DNA of 34,566 nucleotides from JAIVHA01 sp965367295 (GCA_965367295.1 CBDUHN010000037.1:1-34566); one strand, 5' to 3'. Positions 13,642 to 21,637 are shown, numbered from the stretch's first letter. Numbers and translations are program-made. The notes: a model not told the origin generated them from the letters alone.

Positions 13642-15093
13642 ATGAATACATGGTTGAGAGTTTCGCATCGCCCGCGATCCGGCAGCGTGATCGGTTCGCT
13701 GTTGTTGGCAGGGCTGTTGTTGAGTGGGTGCGGTGGTGAAGATACCACTACCGGTTATGTCGATGTTCCAGGTGGCGACGCGATTCCTGTTGTGGTCAAT
13801 ACGCCGGCCCAGATCGCTCAGGTGTCGGCCGATGACTATAACGACAACGTCAATGGCCTCATCACCGGCGCAACCCTGCAGAGCTGGATCGATGACTGGC
13901 AGGCCAATCGGCCGGCCGGTATTACCGGTCGTCTGATTATTCTCCAGGTAAGTAATGGCCCCGGCGGCAGCGAATACATCACGCCCAACCCCGCGGGAGG
14001 TGTGCTCACTTACAGCATTCCCAGTTCCCGGCTGGTCATGAGTCGCAGTAATGGTGTGACCACGACCCGCAGCATGGTGCCGGATGGCGCAGCCATGGAC
14101 AGCTTCTTCGCCGATTACGGCATTGATCCCACCCAGGATATGATGGTATGTGCCATGGGTACCGGTGGTAATGGCCAGGCCATGTCGCTGGGCCGGTGCT
14201 GGTACATGCTCCGCTACTGGGGTGTGGAGCGTGAACATCTTGCCCAGCTCAATGGCGGTGCTTCCAGCGCGGTGGTGATGAATCCGGCGTACCTGAGTTC
14301 GACCGTGAGCTGTGACGAGAACACCATGCTGGCGGATCCCCCGGCCGCAGATTGCCTGCCGCATTCGGGTTATATCTCGGTAAGCAATCTGCCGCAGGAC
14401 AACACCGCCCTGCAGGCCACGCTGGAGGACGTGATCGATGTGGTCGATGGCCGTGCCTCTGCGTTCGTCTGGGATGCACGTAATTCCGCCCAGTATCTTG
14501 GTACGGGATTCCAGAACAACGGTTCCCGGGCGGGGCATCCCCTTGGGGCGAACCTGCTGGAATACAGCAACCTGCTGATCTCGGCGGATGGTTCCTATCG
14601 CTACAAGGACAAGGCATCGCTGGCGGCCTATCTCGATGGCCAGACGGTCGATGGCGTGGAGTTCGGCGCCTATGACTCCGGCGCGGTGATCCCGCTCGGT
14701 GCAGGCAATGCCTATCAGCCCGGGCAGACCATCATCACCTACTGCGAAACCACCTTCCGCGCCATGATCACAGGTACCGCGGCCGGCATGATCCTCGGCA
14801 AGCCGGTGCGTTTCTATGATGGCGCCATGGTGGAGTGGAATGCCATGTCGAATATCCAGGACAGCAATGGCCAGTTCATCCTGCCGGCGGATTCGCCCTG
14901 GCGTACCGACACCCTGGCACGTTCCGTGTTCACCTACAGCACCGGCACCATAGATCCGCGTCAGATCGACGACCCCTATGCGGCCCATGCCAATGCCATC
15001 ATCCTGGCCGACAAGGAGTACAAGCGTGGCGGCAGTGCGGCCAGTGGTGGTGATTCAGGCAGCAGCCTGCCAGCCAACCCCTGTGGTGGTTAA
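13642..15093 (+). CDS. extH: Tandem rhodanese-like lipoprotein, ExtH-like (selenite/tellurite reduction type operon)
   Basis: A 483-aa lipoprotein: the signal ends in a lipobox LLLSG-C30, followed by an acidic, Thr-rich linker. Two rhodanese-like domains follow. The first has a Cys loop at MMVC170AMGTGG, with C186 nearby; the second has a FVWDAR entry near 275 and an active-loop ITYC368ETTFRA. The C-terminus is a Gly/Ser-rich tail. This architecture matches the ExtH proteins of Geobacter-type ext clusters, annotated as rhodanese-like lipoproteins of selenite/tellurite reduction operons. Rhodanese cysteines bind sulfane sulfur or selenium, here on the periplasmic side or at the cell surface. 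GGAGGAG precedes the ATG. It is its own unit: sigma-54 promoter upstream, strong terminator downstream. Exact substrate unknown. Confidence 0.8.
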   Translation: MNTWLRVSHRPRSGSVIGSLLLAGLLLSGCGGEDTTTGYVDVPGGDAIPVVVNTPAQIAQVSADDYNDNVNGLITGATLQSWIDDWQANRPAGITGRLIILQVSNGPGGSEYITPNPAGGVLTYSIPSSRLVMSRSNGVTTTRSMVPDGAAMDSFFADYGIDPTQDMMVCAMGTGGNGQAMSLGRCWYMLRYWGVEREHLAQLNGGASSAVVMNPAYLSSTVSCDENTMLADPPAADCLPHSGYISVSNLPQDNTALQATLEDVIDVVDGRASAFVWDARNSAQYLGTGFQNNGSRAGHPLGANLLEYSNLLISADGSYRYKDKASLAAYLDGQTVDGVEFGAYDSGAVIPLGAGNAYQPGQTIITYCETTFRAMITGTAAGMILGKPVRFYDGAMVEWNAMSNIQDSNGQFILPADSPWRTDTLARSVFTYSTGTIDPRQIDDPYAAHANAIILADKEYKRGGSAASGGDSGSSLPANPCGG

Positions 15094-15150
15094 TACCTCC
15101 TCCTAGCCCGGCCTTATCCGGGCGACCTTGACGTTGCGCAGAACGACGTC

Positions 15151-15184
15151 CCCGGCCGCTTCCCCCGGCGGCCGGGATTTTTTT
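15151..15184 (+). terminator. Rho-independent terminator of extH
   Basis: A perfect 9-bp GC-rich stem CCCGGCCGC / GCGGCCGGG with an 8-nt loop is followed by ATTTTTTT. It separates extH from the five-heme cytochrome gene. Confidence 0.9.
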
Positions 15185-15190
15185 ATTTGC

Positions 15191-15205
15191 GGGAGCCGAT
15201 TTTGC
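15191..15205 (+). promoter_or_regulatory. Possible sigma-54 promoter of the five-heme cytochrome gene
   Basis: GGGAGCCGATTTTGC has exact GG-N10-GC spacing and a perfect TTTTGC -12 element, but only GG and one C of the -24 element. It sits 7 nt after the terminator T run and 48 nt before the start codon, the right place for the promoter of this gene. No ATTGCA motif was found upstream. Weaker than the other three. Confidence 0.4.
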
Positions 15206-15252
15206 GCTACAGTGGACGACTGGATTACGAGGTCCGTTTTCTTGCTTGAGCA

Positions 15253-16524
15253 ATGGTTGGAAAAGTAGGCGTGCGCAGGCGATCGATTGTCATACTGGTC
15301 ATGTTGTCGGCAGGAGTGGCGGTCGCGCTGGCCTGGTTCTGGCGGCCGCCGCCTGTAGACCCGGTGGCGCAGTTTCTCGCCCGGCATTGGGTCAGGCCGT
15401 TGCCCGCACAGGGACCTCGCCCGTCCGGTTTCTCCGATCTCGAAGCCTCCCTTCATCCGCAGGACTGTGCCCAGTGCCATGTGCAACAGCACCAGGACTG
15501 GAGCAATAGTCTGCATAGTCACACCATGGGAGCCGGCATGCTCTGGCAGACCCGTGCCCTGGCACCATCGCAGATTGCCAGGTGTCTTGATTGTCATGCT
15601 CCGCTGGCGGAACAGAAGGCGTTGCTGGCCCGGGAACTCGACTGGCCGGGTGCGCCGGCCACGCCACCACCGGGTTTTGTGCCAGCGGATCTGCACCGGC
15701 AGGGTCTGGTCTGCGCCGCCTGCCATGTGCGTGCCCACCAGCGTTTTGGTCCACCGGCCGCCGCCGGCAAGCCGGCAGGGGATACGCCCGGATTGCCCCA
15801 TGACGGTTTTGTCGCATCCACGGCCTTTGCTGACAGCCGCTTCTGCGCCACCTGCCACCAATTTCCCGAAGACGGGCCGGCCCTGAACGGCAAACTGCTC
15901 GAAAACACCTACCAGGAATGGCAGGACTGGCAGGCCAGTCGCCATGCCGATGAGGATCGTCAGTGCCAGGCCTGTCATATGCCCGGGCGTCGGCATCTCT
16001 GGCGCGGAATCCATGATCCCGACATGGTGCGCAGCGCACTCACCACTGAGCTGACCTTTGCGCCCGTGGCGGATGATCGGCTGCGTATTCGTGCACTCAT
16101 TCACAATAGCGGGGCGGGTCATTACTTTCCGACCTATCTCGTACCCAGGGTCTGGCTGCGCCTGGTGTTGCTGGATCCGGCTGGCGGGGAGAGTGCCCTG
16201 CTTGCGGAGCAGGTGATCGCCCGTGATGTGGACATCTGGCTCAAGGAAGAACGGAGCGATACCCGTATTGCGCCCGGTGAATCGCGGGAGTTGCAGGCGG
16301 AAATCGCGCTGCCCCCGGTGCCGGGCTGGCAGGTGGAACTGCGCATCGATGTGGCGCCGCGGGAACACTATGAACGGATGTTTGCCAGCGTATTGCGTAA
16401 CAACGCCGCGGATCTCGATGTCGAGACACGCCGTTTGCTGCGGCAGGCATTTGCCGAAGCACAGGCCAGTCGTTTCACGGCGCTGCGCACCCGAGAGTCG
16501 CTGCCGGGTGCGATTGCAAATTGA
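15253..16524 (+). CDS. Five-heme c-type cytochrome (Ext cluster)
   Basis: A 423-aa protein with an N-terminal membrane anchor or uncleaved signal (IVILVMLSAGVAVALAWFW, residues 12-30) and five CxxCH heme sites at C72-H76, C111-H115, C154-H158, C198-H202 and C238-H242. The last 180 residues (about 245-423) have no heme motif and look like an all-beta domain (HNSGAGHYFPTYLVPRVWLRL, quoted as landmark HYFPTYLVPR). HYFPT-type sequences after multiheme segments occur in cytochromes of the c554 and related groups. It should move electrons in the periplasm. By neighbourhood it belongs to the ext-type cluster and resembles the multiheme partner of ExtH/ExtI; I would not fix the letter. The ATG at 15253 lacks a good ribosome site, and a GTG at 15271 is possible. 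Confidence 0.85.
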   Translation: MVGKVGVRRRSIVILVMLSAGVAVALAWFWRPPPVDPVAQFLARHWVRPLPAQGPRPSGFSDLEASLHPQDCAQCHVQQHQDWSNSLHSHTMGAGMLWQTRALAPSQIARCLDCHAPLAEQKALLARELDWPGAPATPPPGFVPADLHRQGLVCAACHVRAHQRFGPPAAAGKPAGDTPGLPHDGFVASTAFADSRFCATCHQFPEDGPALNGKLLENTYQEWQDWQASRHADEDRQCQACHMPGRRHLWRGIHDPDMVRSALTTELTFAPVADDRLRIRALIHNSGAGHYFPTYLVPRVWLRLVLLDPAGGESALLAEQVIARDVDIWLKEERSDTRIAPGESRELQAEIALPPVPGWQVELRIDVAPREHYERMFASVLRNNAADLDVETRRLLRQAFAEAQASRFTALRTRESLPGAIAN

Positions 16525-16556
16525 GATGTCACGCCGGCAGCCATTGCATATGCAAT
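16513..16556 (+). promoter_or_regulatory. Candidate activator-binding region upstream of extJ
   Basis: ATTGCA at 16513-16518 and the perfect 14-bp palindrome ATTGCATATGCAAT at 16543-16556 lie about 97 and 63 bp upstream of the sigma-54 -24 element at 16612. This is the fullest version of the ATTGCA/TGCAAT motif also seen upstream of the tusA-yeeE and extH promoters, and is the best candidate for the binding site of the NtrC-type regulator. Confidence 0.5.
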
Positions 16557-16611
16557 CCGCACAGCATGCGGAATTATTCATTACTGCTTGGTTTTTATCG
16601 TTTTTCAAGAC

Positions 16612-16626
16612 TGGCGCGTAACCTGC
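16612..16626 (+). promoter_or_regulatory. Sigma-54 promoter of the extJ-cytochrome-extI operon
   Basis: TGGCGCGTAACCTGC followed by A matches TGGCACG-N4-TTGCA at all but two positions with exact GG-N10-GC spacing. The predicted start near 16638 leaves an 18-nt leader before the ATG at 16656. Confidence 0.8.
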
Positions 16627-16655
16627 ATAGGGTATCTCGGACAGGAGGGTGTTGC

Positions 16656-16919
16656 ATGGCAAAAGCCTATCTAAATGCAATGGTATTGTCCGTGGTCTTG
16701 TGGCTGCAGGATGTGCCGGTCGCGATGGCGGAATCCACGCCAGAGGTGATGCGGGAACAGGCAGGCCAATCACAGGATACGCCGCGGTCTTCCCGGCTTC
16801 GCTTCCGGTCCGGTCCGATCTGTATGTGCTCGGATGGGTTGAGTGAGGAGGAGATCGAGGCGGCGGAGCGAAAACGCCTGGACGCTATCTTCAGTCAGCA
16901 GGAAGACACTGGACGCTAA
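16656..16919 (+). CDS. extJ: ExtJ-like small exported protein
   Basis: An 87-aa exported protein. The N-terminus MAKAYLNAMVLSVVLWLQDVPVAMA is a signal peptide, and the mature part of about 60 residues ends in a charged helix. The only Cys pair is in GPICMCSDGLSEEEIEAAERKR, a C-x-C motif that could bind metal, sulfur or selenium. Size, position between a cytochrome and the ExtI-like porin, and the CMCSDGLS motif fit the ExtJ proteins of selenite/tellurite-type operons; no biochemical role is known for them. AGGAGG at 16643-16648 sits 7 nt before the ATG. First gene of the operon with the three-heme cytochrome 28 nt downstream. Confidence 0.7.
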   Translation: MAKAYLNAMVLSVVLWLQDVPVAMAESTPEVMREQAGQSQDTPRSSRLRFRSGPICMCSDGLSEEEIEAAERKRLDAIFSQQEDTGR

Positions 16920-16947
16920 TCAGCAATTGTAAACGAGGAGTAAGGTT

Positions 16948-17487
16948 ATGATGAAAAAGTGGTTGGGCACCGTCGTCCGGCAGGTGCGCCTGCTTATGGT
17001 GCTGGCGATCTTTACGGTGGTGGGTGGAACCGCCTGGTCCTATCTGATGGACATCAGCGATCCCGAGCAGGGTGTGGCCAGTGTGGATACCGCGGGGCCG
17101 GAAGCTGAAGCCATCCAGGGCTGGGGTGACGAATTTGTTGCCGGTGTTCACGAGCATGTGATGGCCGGCCTGCCGATCCAGGTGGCCAACGCCTGTGGTC
17201 TCGGTGCCTCCTCCTGTTTTCGTTGCCACAATGGTCAGCGCGCCCCCGCACCCAGCCTGGATGCGGAAAAGAATCCCTGGCATGTACAGCATCAATCCGT
17301 GAACAACTCGTGCGGCGGCTGCCACCAGGGCAATCCGCGGCTTATGAAGCAGTCCATCGCCCACAAAGGCATGATCGCGGATCCACGGCAAGAGCCCGCT
17401 ACCAGCTGCTTCAGCTGTCATACCTCTGCCGATGCCCAGGGCATGGTCGACATCTATCTGAAACTCACGAATAACCCGGGGGAGTAA
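16948..17487 (+). CDS. Three-heme c-type cytochrome, membrane-anchored (Ext cluster)
   Basis: A 179-aa protein with an N-terminal transmembrane anchor (residues 13-32, VRLLMVLAIFTVVGGTAWSY) and three heme sites C90-H94 (SCFRCH), C122-H126 (SCGGCH) and C154-H158 (SCFSCH). Each is preceded by Ser, giving a shared S-C-x-x-C-H pattern, and the spacing of 32 residues between hemes is exact, which suggests internal duplication of one module. The first 55 residues of the mature part have no heme. It is probably a periplasmic electron carrier tethered to the inner membrane, linking the quinone pool or another reductase to the ExtH/ExtI side. The GAGGAG site and 3-nt gap to the porin gene show one operon. 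Confidence 0.87.
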   Translation: MMKKWLGTVVRQVRLLMVLAIFTVVGGTAWSYLMDISDPEQGVASVDTAGPEAEAIQGWGDEFVAGVHEHVMAGLPIQVANACGLGASSCFRCHNGQRAPAPSLDAEKNPWHVQHQSVNNSCGGCHQGNPRLMKQSIAHKGMIADPRQEPATSCFSCHTSADAQGMVDIYLKLTNNPGE

Positions 17488-17490
17488 AAA

Positions 17491-18678
17491 ATGACAAAGT
17501 CCAATGTATCGCGCCAGTACGCCGGATGCCGCGCGGCCTGCACCGCACTTGCCATCGCGCTGGCCACCGCCACCGGTTCTGCGCAGGCCGGTCCGACCCT
17601 GAACTATGGCGACGAAGGATTTGTAACCCTTGGCTACTCCGTGCAGGTATGGGCGCAGGGCAGGGATTATACCTCGAGCAATGATTCCGGCAGTTCTACG
17701 GATTTCTTCCTGCGTCGTAACCGGATTACGCTTTCAGGTCAGTATAATGACTATGTCGGTTTCTATGCCCAGCTGGAAGCCGGTAGCGACAGCCGTGCGG
17801 GGCAGGATAACCGCAGCGTCTATTACCGCGACGCCTACCTGACCTTTGATTGGACCGACAGCATGCGGTTCATTGTCGGGCGCTTCAAGAACACCTTCAC
17901 CCGTGAAAACCTCGAGGCCTGCCTGGAACCATTGACCCTCGATCGTGGCGAGGTGATTTCCTATACACCGTTCGGTGGCACCCGTGATACCGGCGCCGCG
18001 ATGTGGGGCAACCTGGCGGATGGGCAATTCCAGTACCGGTTCATGCTTTCCGATGGCCGGGAATCGGATGAGGTGGCGAAGGACTCGCCGCGCCTGACCG
18101 CTCGTGCCCACTGGTCCTTCTGGGACCCGGAATATGACTACGGCTATCGCGGCACTTACCTGGGTACCCGCAAGGTACTGACCGTTGGCGCCGCGTATGA
18201 TACGCAGGCAGATGTGGCCTATGCCGATTACGGGAACCGTGCGGATATGCGTGACTATAGCGCCTGGACCGCGGATGTTTTCATGGAATATCCCACCAGT
18301 AGCGGCACCATCACCGCCTCGGGCGCCTACATGGACTACAGCGTGGATGACGCCATCAATGGTGTGGACGCCGATCCCCTGCTGCCGGTAACCAGCGAGC
18401 TCAATGGTCACTATGTCAAGTTGGGTTACCTGCTGCCGGGTAAAGTAGGTATCGGTCGCCTGCAGTTCTTCGTCCGTAATGAGAAGCTCGACTACGCTAT
18501 CGCCAATGGCTACTATGACAATGACTGGCTCAGCGTTGGTGCGAACTATTACATCCACGGCCAGCAGCTGAAGGTTTCCTTCGAGTACGCCACGGTTGAG
18601 TTCGATCGTCAGCACCCGACCAACCAGGCCTTGCGCGATTATGACCAGGCAACGCTAGGTTTGCAGTTGATCTTCTGA
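17491..18678 (+). CDS. extI: Outer-membrane porin, ExtI-like (selenite/tellurite reduction type)
   Basis: A 395-aa exported beta-barrel. A long signal peptide ends at ATATGSAQA (about residue 33). The mature protein begins LNYGDEGFVTLGYSVQVWAQ and continues as alternating amphipathic strands with short turns, ending with the aromatic LGLQLIF (terminal Phe), typical for outer-membrane insertion. FLRRNRITLSG and VGRFKNTFTREN are phosphate-selective-porin-like features. ExtI of Geobacter is implicated in passage of selenite and tellurite into the periplasm. GGGGGAG precedes the ATG, and the gene begins 3 nt after the cytochrome stop. A general OprP-type porin would be the alternative; the ext neighbourhood favours ExtI. 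Confidence 0.83.
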   Translation: MTKSNVSRQYAGCRAACTALAIALATATGSAQAGPTLNYGDEGFVTLGYSVQVWAQGRDYTSSNDSGSSTDFFLRRNRITLSGQYNDYVGFYAQLEAGSDSRAGQDNRSVYYRDAYLTFDWTDSMRFIVGRFKNTFTRENLEACLEPLTLDRGEVISYTPFGGTRDTGAAMWGNLADGQFQYRFMLSDGRESDEVAKDSPRLTARAHWSFWDPEYDYGYRGTYLGTRKVLTVGAAYDTQADVAYADYGNRADMRDYSAWTADVFMEYPTSSGTITASGAYMDYSVDDAINGVDADPLLPVTSELNGHYVKLGYLLPGKVGIGRLQFFVRNEKLDYAIANGYYDNDWLSVGANYYIHGQQLKVSFEYATVEFDRQHPTNQALRDYDQATLGLQLIF

Positions 18679-18713
18679 TGTTTGAGGGTGTATCCCGGAG
18701 GATGTAACGGATA

Positions 18714-18742
18714 CGGGTGGCTGGCAGGTGTGCGGCCACCCG
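18714..18742 (+). other. Hairpin between extI and the histidine kinase gene
   Basis: An 8-bp stem CGGGTGGC / GCCACCCG with a 13-nt loop lies 36 nt after the porin stop, with no T run. It may end part of the operon message or set the porin/kinase ratio. It covers the GTG at 18717, which argues for a later start of the kinase. Confidence 0.45.
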
Positions 18743-20240
18743 CCCTGCTGTAAGGGGGTATGCTATTTCAACCTTGATTCAGAGTAACCACTCGGCCGAT
18801 GCGCATGCCGCACGGCCGAAGTGTTTCGTCGGATGGCTGGTGGCAAGTGCCGGCATGCTGGTGGCGGCGCTCCTGGTGATGCAGTCTGGCAGTGGTGCGC
18901 CACTGCCATTGTCACTGGTGGTGTGGCCGGTGGCATTTCTGCTGCTGGGTGTGTTTTTCCTGTTATACCGCATGTTGCGTTACCGCCAGGTGCTGGAGGC
19001 ATTGCACGCAGGCATGCTCGATGCACAGGAAGGTACGCTTCAGCCGGTGGAGGTGGGGCATTTGCCGGGGCGCTACATGCGCCACTTCGTCGGCGACTAC
19101 AATCTCATGATGGCAACCCTGCGGCGCGTGTTTGCTACCGTCGAGGAATGCCAGAACCGGGTGCTGACGGAACGCAACCGGATTAATGCCATTTTACAGA
19201 GTCTTCCCGGCGCGCTGCTCAGCGTCGATGATGATCTGTGTATCAATGTCACGAATTCCCTCGTGGAAACCATGTTTCAGCAGAGTGAAGAGGATCTGGT
19301 CGGCCGCAGCCTGTTCGACTTGCTGGACCTGCGTGAAACCGACCGCGATCTACTGCGCGATGCCTTTCTCTACAAGCGGCGCATCACCAACCAGGAGATT
19401 CAGACTCGCCTGAACGGTGCCGTTCGCCACCTCTCACTCAACCTGGCGTTCGTGACCCAGACTGATTCTGATATGGGCGCGGTGATTACACTGCAGGATA
19501 TCAGCGAGTACAAACGGCTGCAGGAAAATGTATATAACCAGGAAAAGCTGGTGGCGATGGGAGAACTGGCCGCGGGTGTGGCACATGAACTCAATACCCC
19601 GCTTGGCAGTATCCTGGGATATGCGCAGTTGCTGCGGGATTCCATCGGTGATGACCGGAAACTGTATGAGTGGACCCGGGTGATCTGCGATGAAGCGCGG
19701 CGCTGTTCACGCATTATTGACGACCTGCTCCATTACGCACGTAACAAAGACAAGTGTTCCAGGGACGTATGTGACATCAACAACGTTGCCCAGAATGTAA
19801 GCGAGACCTTTGTCAGCTGCCGGATGAAACGCTACAGCATTGATATCGAACTGGATCTCATGCCAGGGGAGCTGATGGTGGAAGGCACCTGTGGCCAGCT
19901 CGAGATCGTACTGGTGAACCTGATTTCCAATTCGATTCAGGCGCTGGCGGGCCGCAAGGACGGCAGGATCATTGTCCGTACCCGGCTTGATGGACGGGGC
20001 CAGGCGATCTTGCTTGTGGAGGATAATGGGCCGGGTATACCAAGTGATATCAGGGGACGGATTTTTGACCCCTTCTTTACCACCAAGGAGGTGGGTACCG
20101 GTACCGGGCTGGGACTGGCGATCTGCCAGGCCATGCTCAGTCGCCGGGGGGCCTCCATGCGTTACGACGGAGAGTTTGAAACGGGTGCGCGCTTTATAGT
20201 GGAACTGCCGTACGTGAGTTCCGAGGTGATTGAGCAGTGA
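18717..20240 (+). CDS. Membrane histidine kinase (PAS, HisKA, HATPase) partner of the NtrC-type regulator
   Basis: Up to 507 aa. Two close transmembrane helices (about residues 37-56 and 64-84) frame a very short periplasmic loop, so the signal is probably sensed in the membrane or cytoplasm. A HAMP-like linker and PAS domain (about 150-265) follow, then the H-box MGELAAGVAH290ELNTPLGS, and the ATP lid with LVNLISNSIQAL, DNGPGIP and GTGTGLGLAICQ. It should phosphorylate D67 of the regulator encoded directly downstream (GTGA overlap). The start is uncertain: GTG 18717 lies in a hairpin; AAGGGGG at 18752-18758 would suit an ATT at 18765 or a TTG at 18774. Its genetic link to the ext genes suggests it controls them. 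Confidence 0.88.
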   Translation: MAGRCAATRPAVRGYAISTLIQSNHSADAHAARPKCFVGWLVASAGMLVAALLVMQSGSGAPLPLSLVVWPVAFLLLGVFFLLYRMLRYRQVLEALHAGMLDAQEGTLQPVEVGHLPGRYMRHFVGDYNLMMATLRRVFATVEECQNRVLTERNRINAILQSLPGALLSVDDDLCINVTNSLVETMFQQSEEDLVGRSLFDLLDLRETDRDLLRDAFLYKRRITNQEIQTRLNGAVRHLSLNLAFVTQTDSDMGAVITLQDISEYKRLQENVYNQEKLVAMGELAAGVAHELNTPLGSILGYAQLLRDSIGDDRKLYEWTRVICDEARRCSRIIDDLLHYARNKDKCSRDVCDINNVAQNVSETFVSCRMKRYSIDIELDLMPGELMVEGTCGQLEIVLVNLISNSIQALAGRKDGRIIVRTRLDGRGQAILLVEDNGPGIPSDIRGRIFDPFFTTKEVGTGTGLGLAICQAMLSRRGASMRYDGEFETGARFIVELPYVSSEVIEQ

Positions 20241-21634
20241 GTGTAGTAATGGCAGAGAATGTAAATCCGGATCCTGTGAATCGTCCGCTGGTGCTGATCT
20301 GTGAAGACGATGCGGTCATGCGCGAACTGGTTGCCAATCTGATATCCAGGCTTGATGTCGAGGTGGTGCAGGCGGAAAGTTCCCAGCATGCGCTGGATTT
20401 CCTCGAGAGCAATGACGTGGCCCTGCTGTTGACCGATCTGCGTATGCCTCGGGTGGATGGTATGGAGCTGCTGCGTTTCGCCAGGAGTCACAACTCCCTC
20501 ACCCAGGTGGCCATGATCACCGGTTATGCCACGGTGGAATCGGCGGTGGATGCGCTCAAGTGCGGTGCCTTCGATTATATTCGCAAGCCTTTCGACAACG
20601 ATGAGCTGCTCTGCATGGCAGAGCGGGCGCTGGAGCATTATCGCTTGCGCAGGGAAAATCGCGAGTTGCGGGAGCAGAATCGTATCTTCCGCGAGAGCGA
20701 TGGTTTTATCGGGCGTACGCAGGCGGTGGGCAAGATGCGCCGATTGATTGATGCTGCCTCAGCTTATGATTGCACGGTACTGATAAGCGGCGAGAGTGGT
20801 TGCGGGAAAGAGCTGGTTGCCAAGCAGATTCATTTGCAGAGTGCGCGTAGCGACAAGCGTTTTGTGGCAATCAACTGCGCCGCGATCCCGGAAAACATTA
20901 TTGAGAGTGAGCTGTTCGGTTATGTTAAAGGTGCCTTTACCGGCGCCGATCGCAACAAGCCGGGATTGTTTGAGGCGGCGGATGGCGGCGTGCTGTTCCT
21001 CGATGAAATCAATAATGCCTCCTTGTCGCTACAGGCCAAGCTGTTGCGCGTGTTGCAGGACGGTGCCTTTTATCGCATGGGCGACACCACGCCCCGCAGT
21101 GTCGATGTGCGCGTGCTGGCCGCCAGTAACCGTTCCATTCAGGAATTGATCGCGAATAATGAATTCCGTGAGGACCTGTATTACCGTCTCAAGGTGATCG
21201 AGATTCACATCCCTGCACTGCATGAGCGTCGCGGTGACATTCCTTTGCTGGTGAATTATTTCGTGGCCCGGATCTCAGCCCGTATCGGCAAGCAGGTGAA
21301 AGGCGTTACGACGCAGGTGCTGGGAGCCTTGATGCGCTATGAATGGCCGGGCAATGTGCGTGAACTGGAAAACATGATGGAGCGGATGATCATTCTTGCC
21401 GAGAGTGAGATGATGGATGTCGACCTTCTGCCGCCAGAGATTGCCAATGCGGGTGACCCGGGCACCAAGGCCCTGGATCATATTCCTCCGCAAAGCCTCG
21501 ATGAGATCGAAGCCTATTTCATCCAGAAGACCCTGCGTGAAACCAGTGGTGACCGTGGCCTGACCGCGGAGATTCTTGGTATCGATAAATCCACGCTGTG
21601 GCGCAAGATCAAGCGCTACCAGTTGGAGGGATAA
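20237..21634 (+). CDS. NtrC-family sigma-54-dependent response regulator
   Basis: A 465-aa activator with all three parts. Receiver domain (17-130): acidic pair E23/D24-D25, phosphoacceptor D67 in LLLTDLRMP, and K117 in RKPFD. AAA+ domain (about 155-390): Walker A GESGCGKE (185-192), sigma-54 contact loop GAFTGA (232-237), Walker B GVLFLDE, so it should be competent to remodel sigma-54 polymerase. C-terminal Fis-type helix-turn-helix (about 430-462): GDRGLTAEILGIDKSTLWRKIK region. The GTG start overlaps the kinase stop by 4 nt; an ATG at 20249 is an alternative. Four sigma-54-type promoters lie just upstream in the window, making the ext and tusA-yeeE operons its likely targets. Confidence 0.95.
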   Translation: MSVVMAENVNPDPVNRPLVLICEDDAVMRELVANLISRLDVEVVQAESSQHALDFLESNDVALLLTDLRMPRVDGMELLRFARSHNSLTQVAMITGYATVESAVDALKCGAFDYIRKPFDNDELLCMAERALEHYRLRRENRELREQNRIFRESDGFIGRTQAVGKMRRLIDAASAYDCTVLISGESGCGKELVAKQIHLQSARSDKRFVAINCAAIPENIIESELFGYVKGAFTGADRNKPGLFEAADGGVLFLDEINNASLSLQAKLLRVLQDGAFYRMGDTTPRSVDVRVLAASNRSIQELIANNEFREDLYYRLKVIEIHIPALHERRGDIPLLVNYFVARISARIGKQVKGVTTQVLGALMRYEWPGNVRELENMMERMIILAESEMMDVDLLPPEIANAGDPGTKALDHIPPQSLDEIEAYFIQKTLRETSGDRGLTAEILGIDKSTLWRKIKRYQLEG

Positions 21635-21637
21635 GGA

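Noticed and set aside
13621..14988. A 455-codon open frame on the minus strand opposite extH
   Set aside because: The plus-strand frame has a signal, lipobox, two rhodanese loops, ribosome site, promoter and terminator. The antisense product is His/Gly/Ile-rich with no family resemblance and reflects codon bias in GC-rich DNA.
15103..16773. A 556-codon open frame on the minus strand opposite the five-heme cytochrome
   Set aside because: The plus strand has five CxxCH motifs in one frame. The antisense frame crosses a terminator, a sigma-54 promoter and two genes, and resembles nothing.
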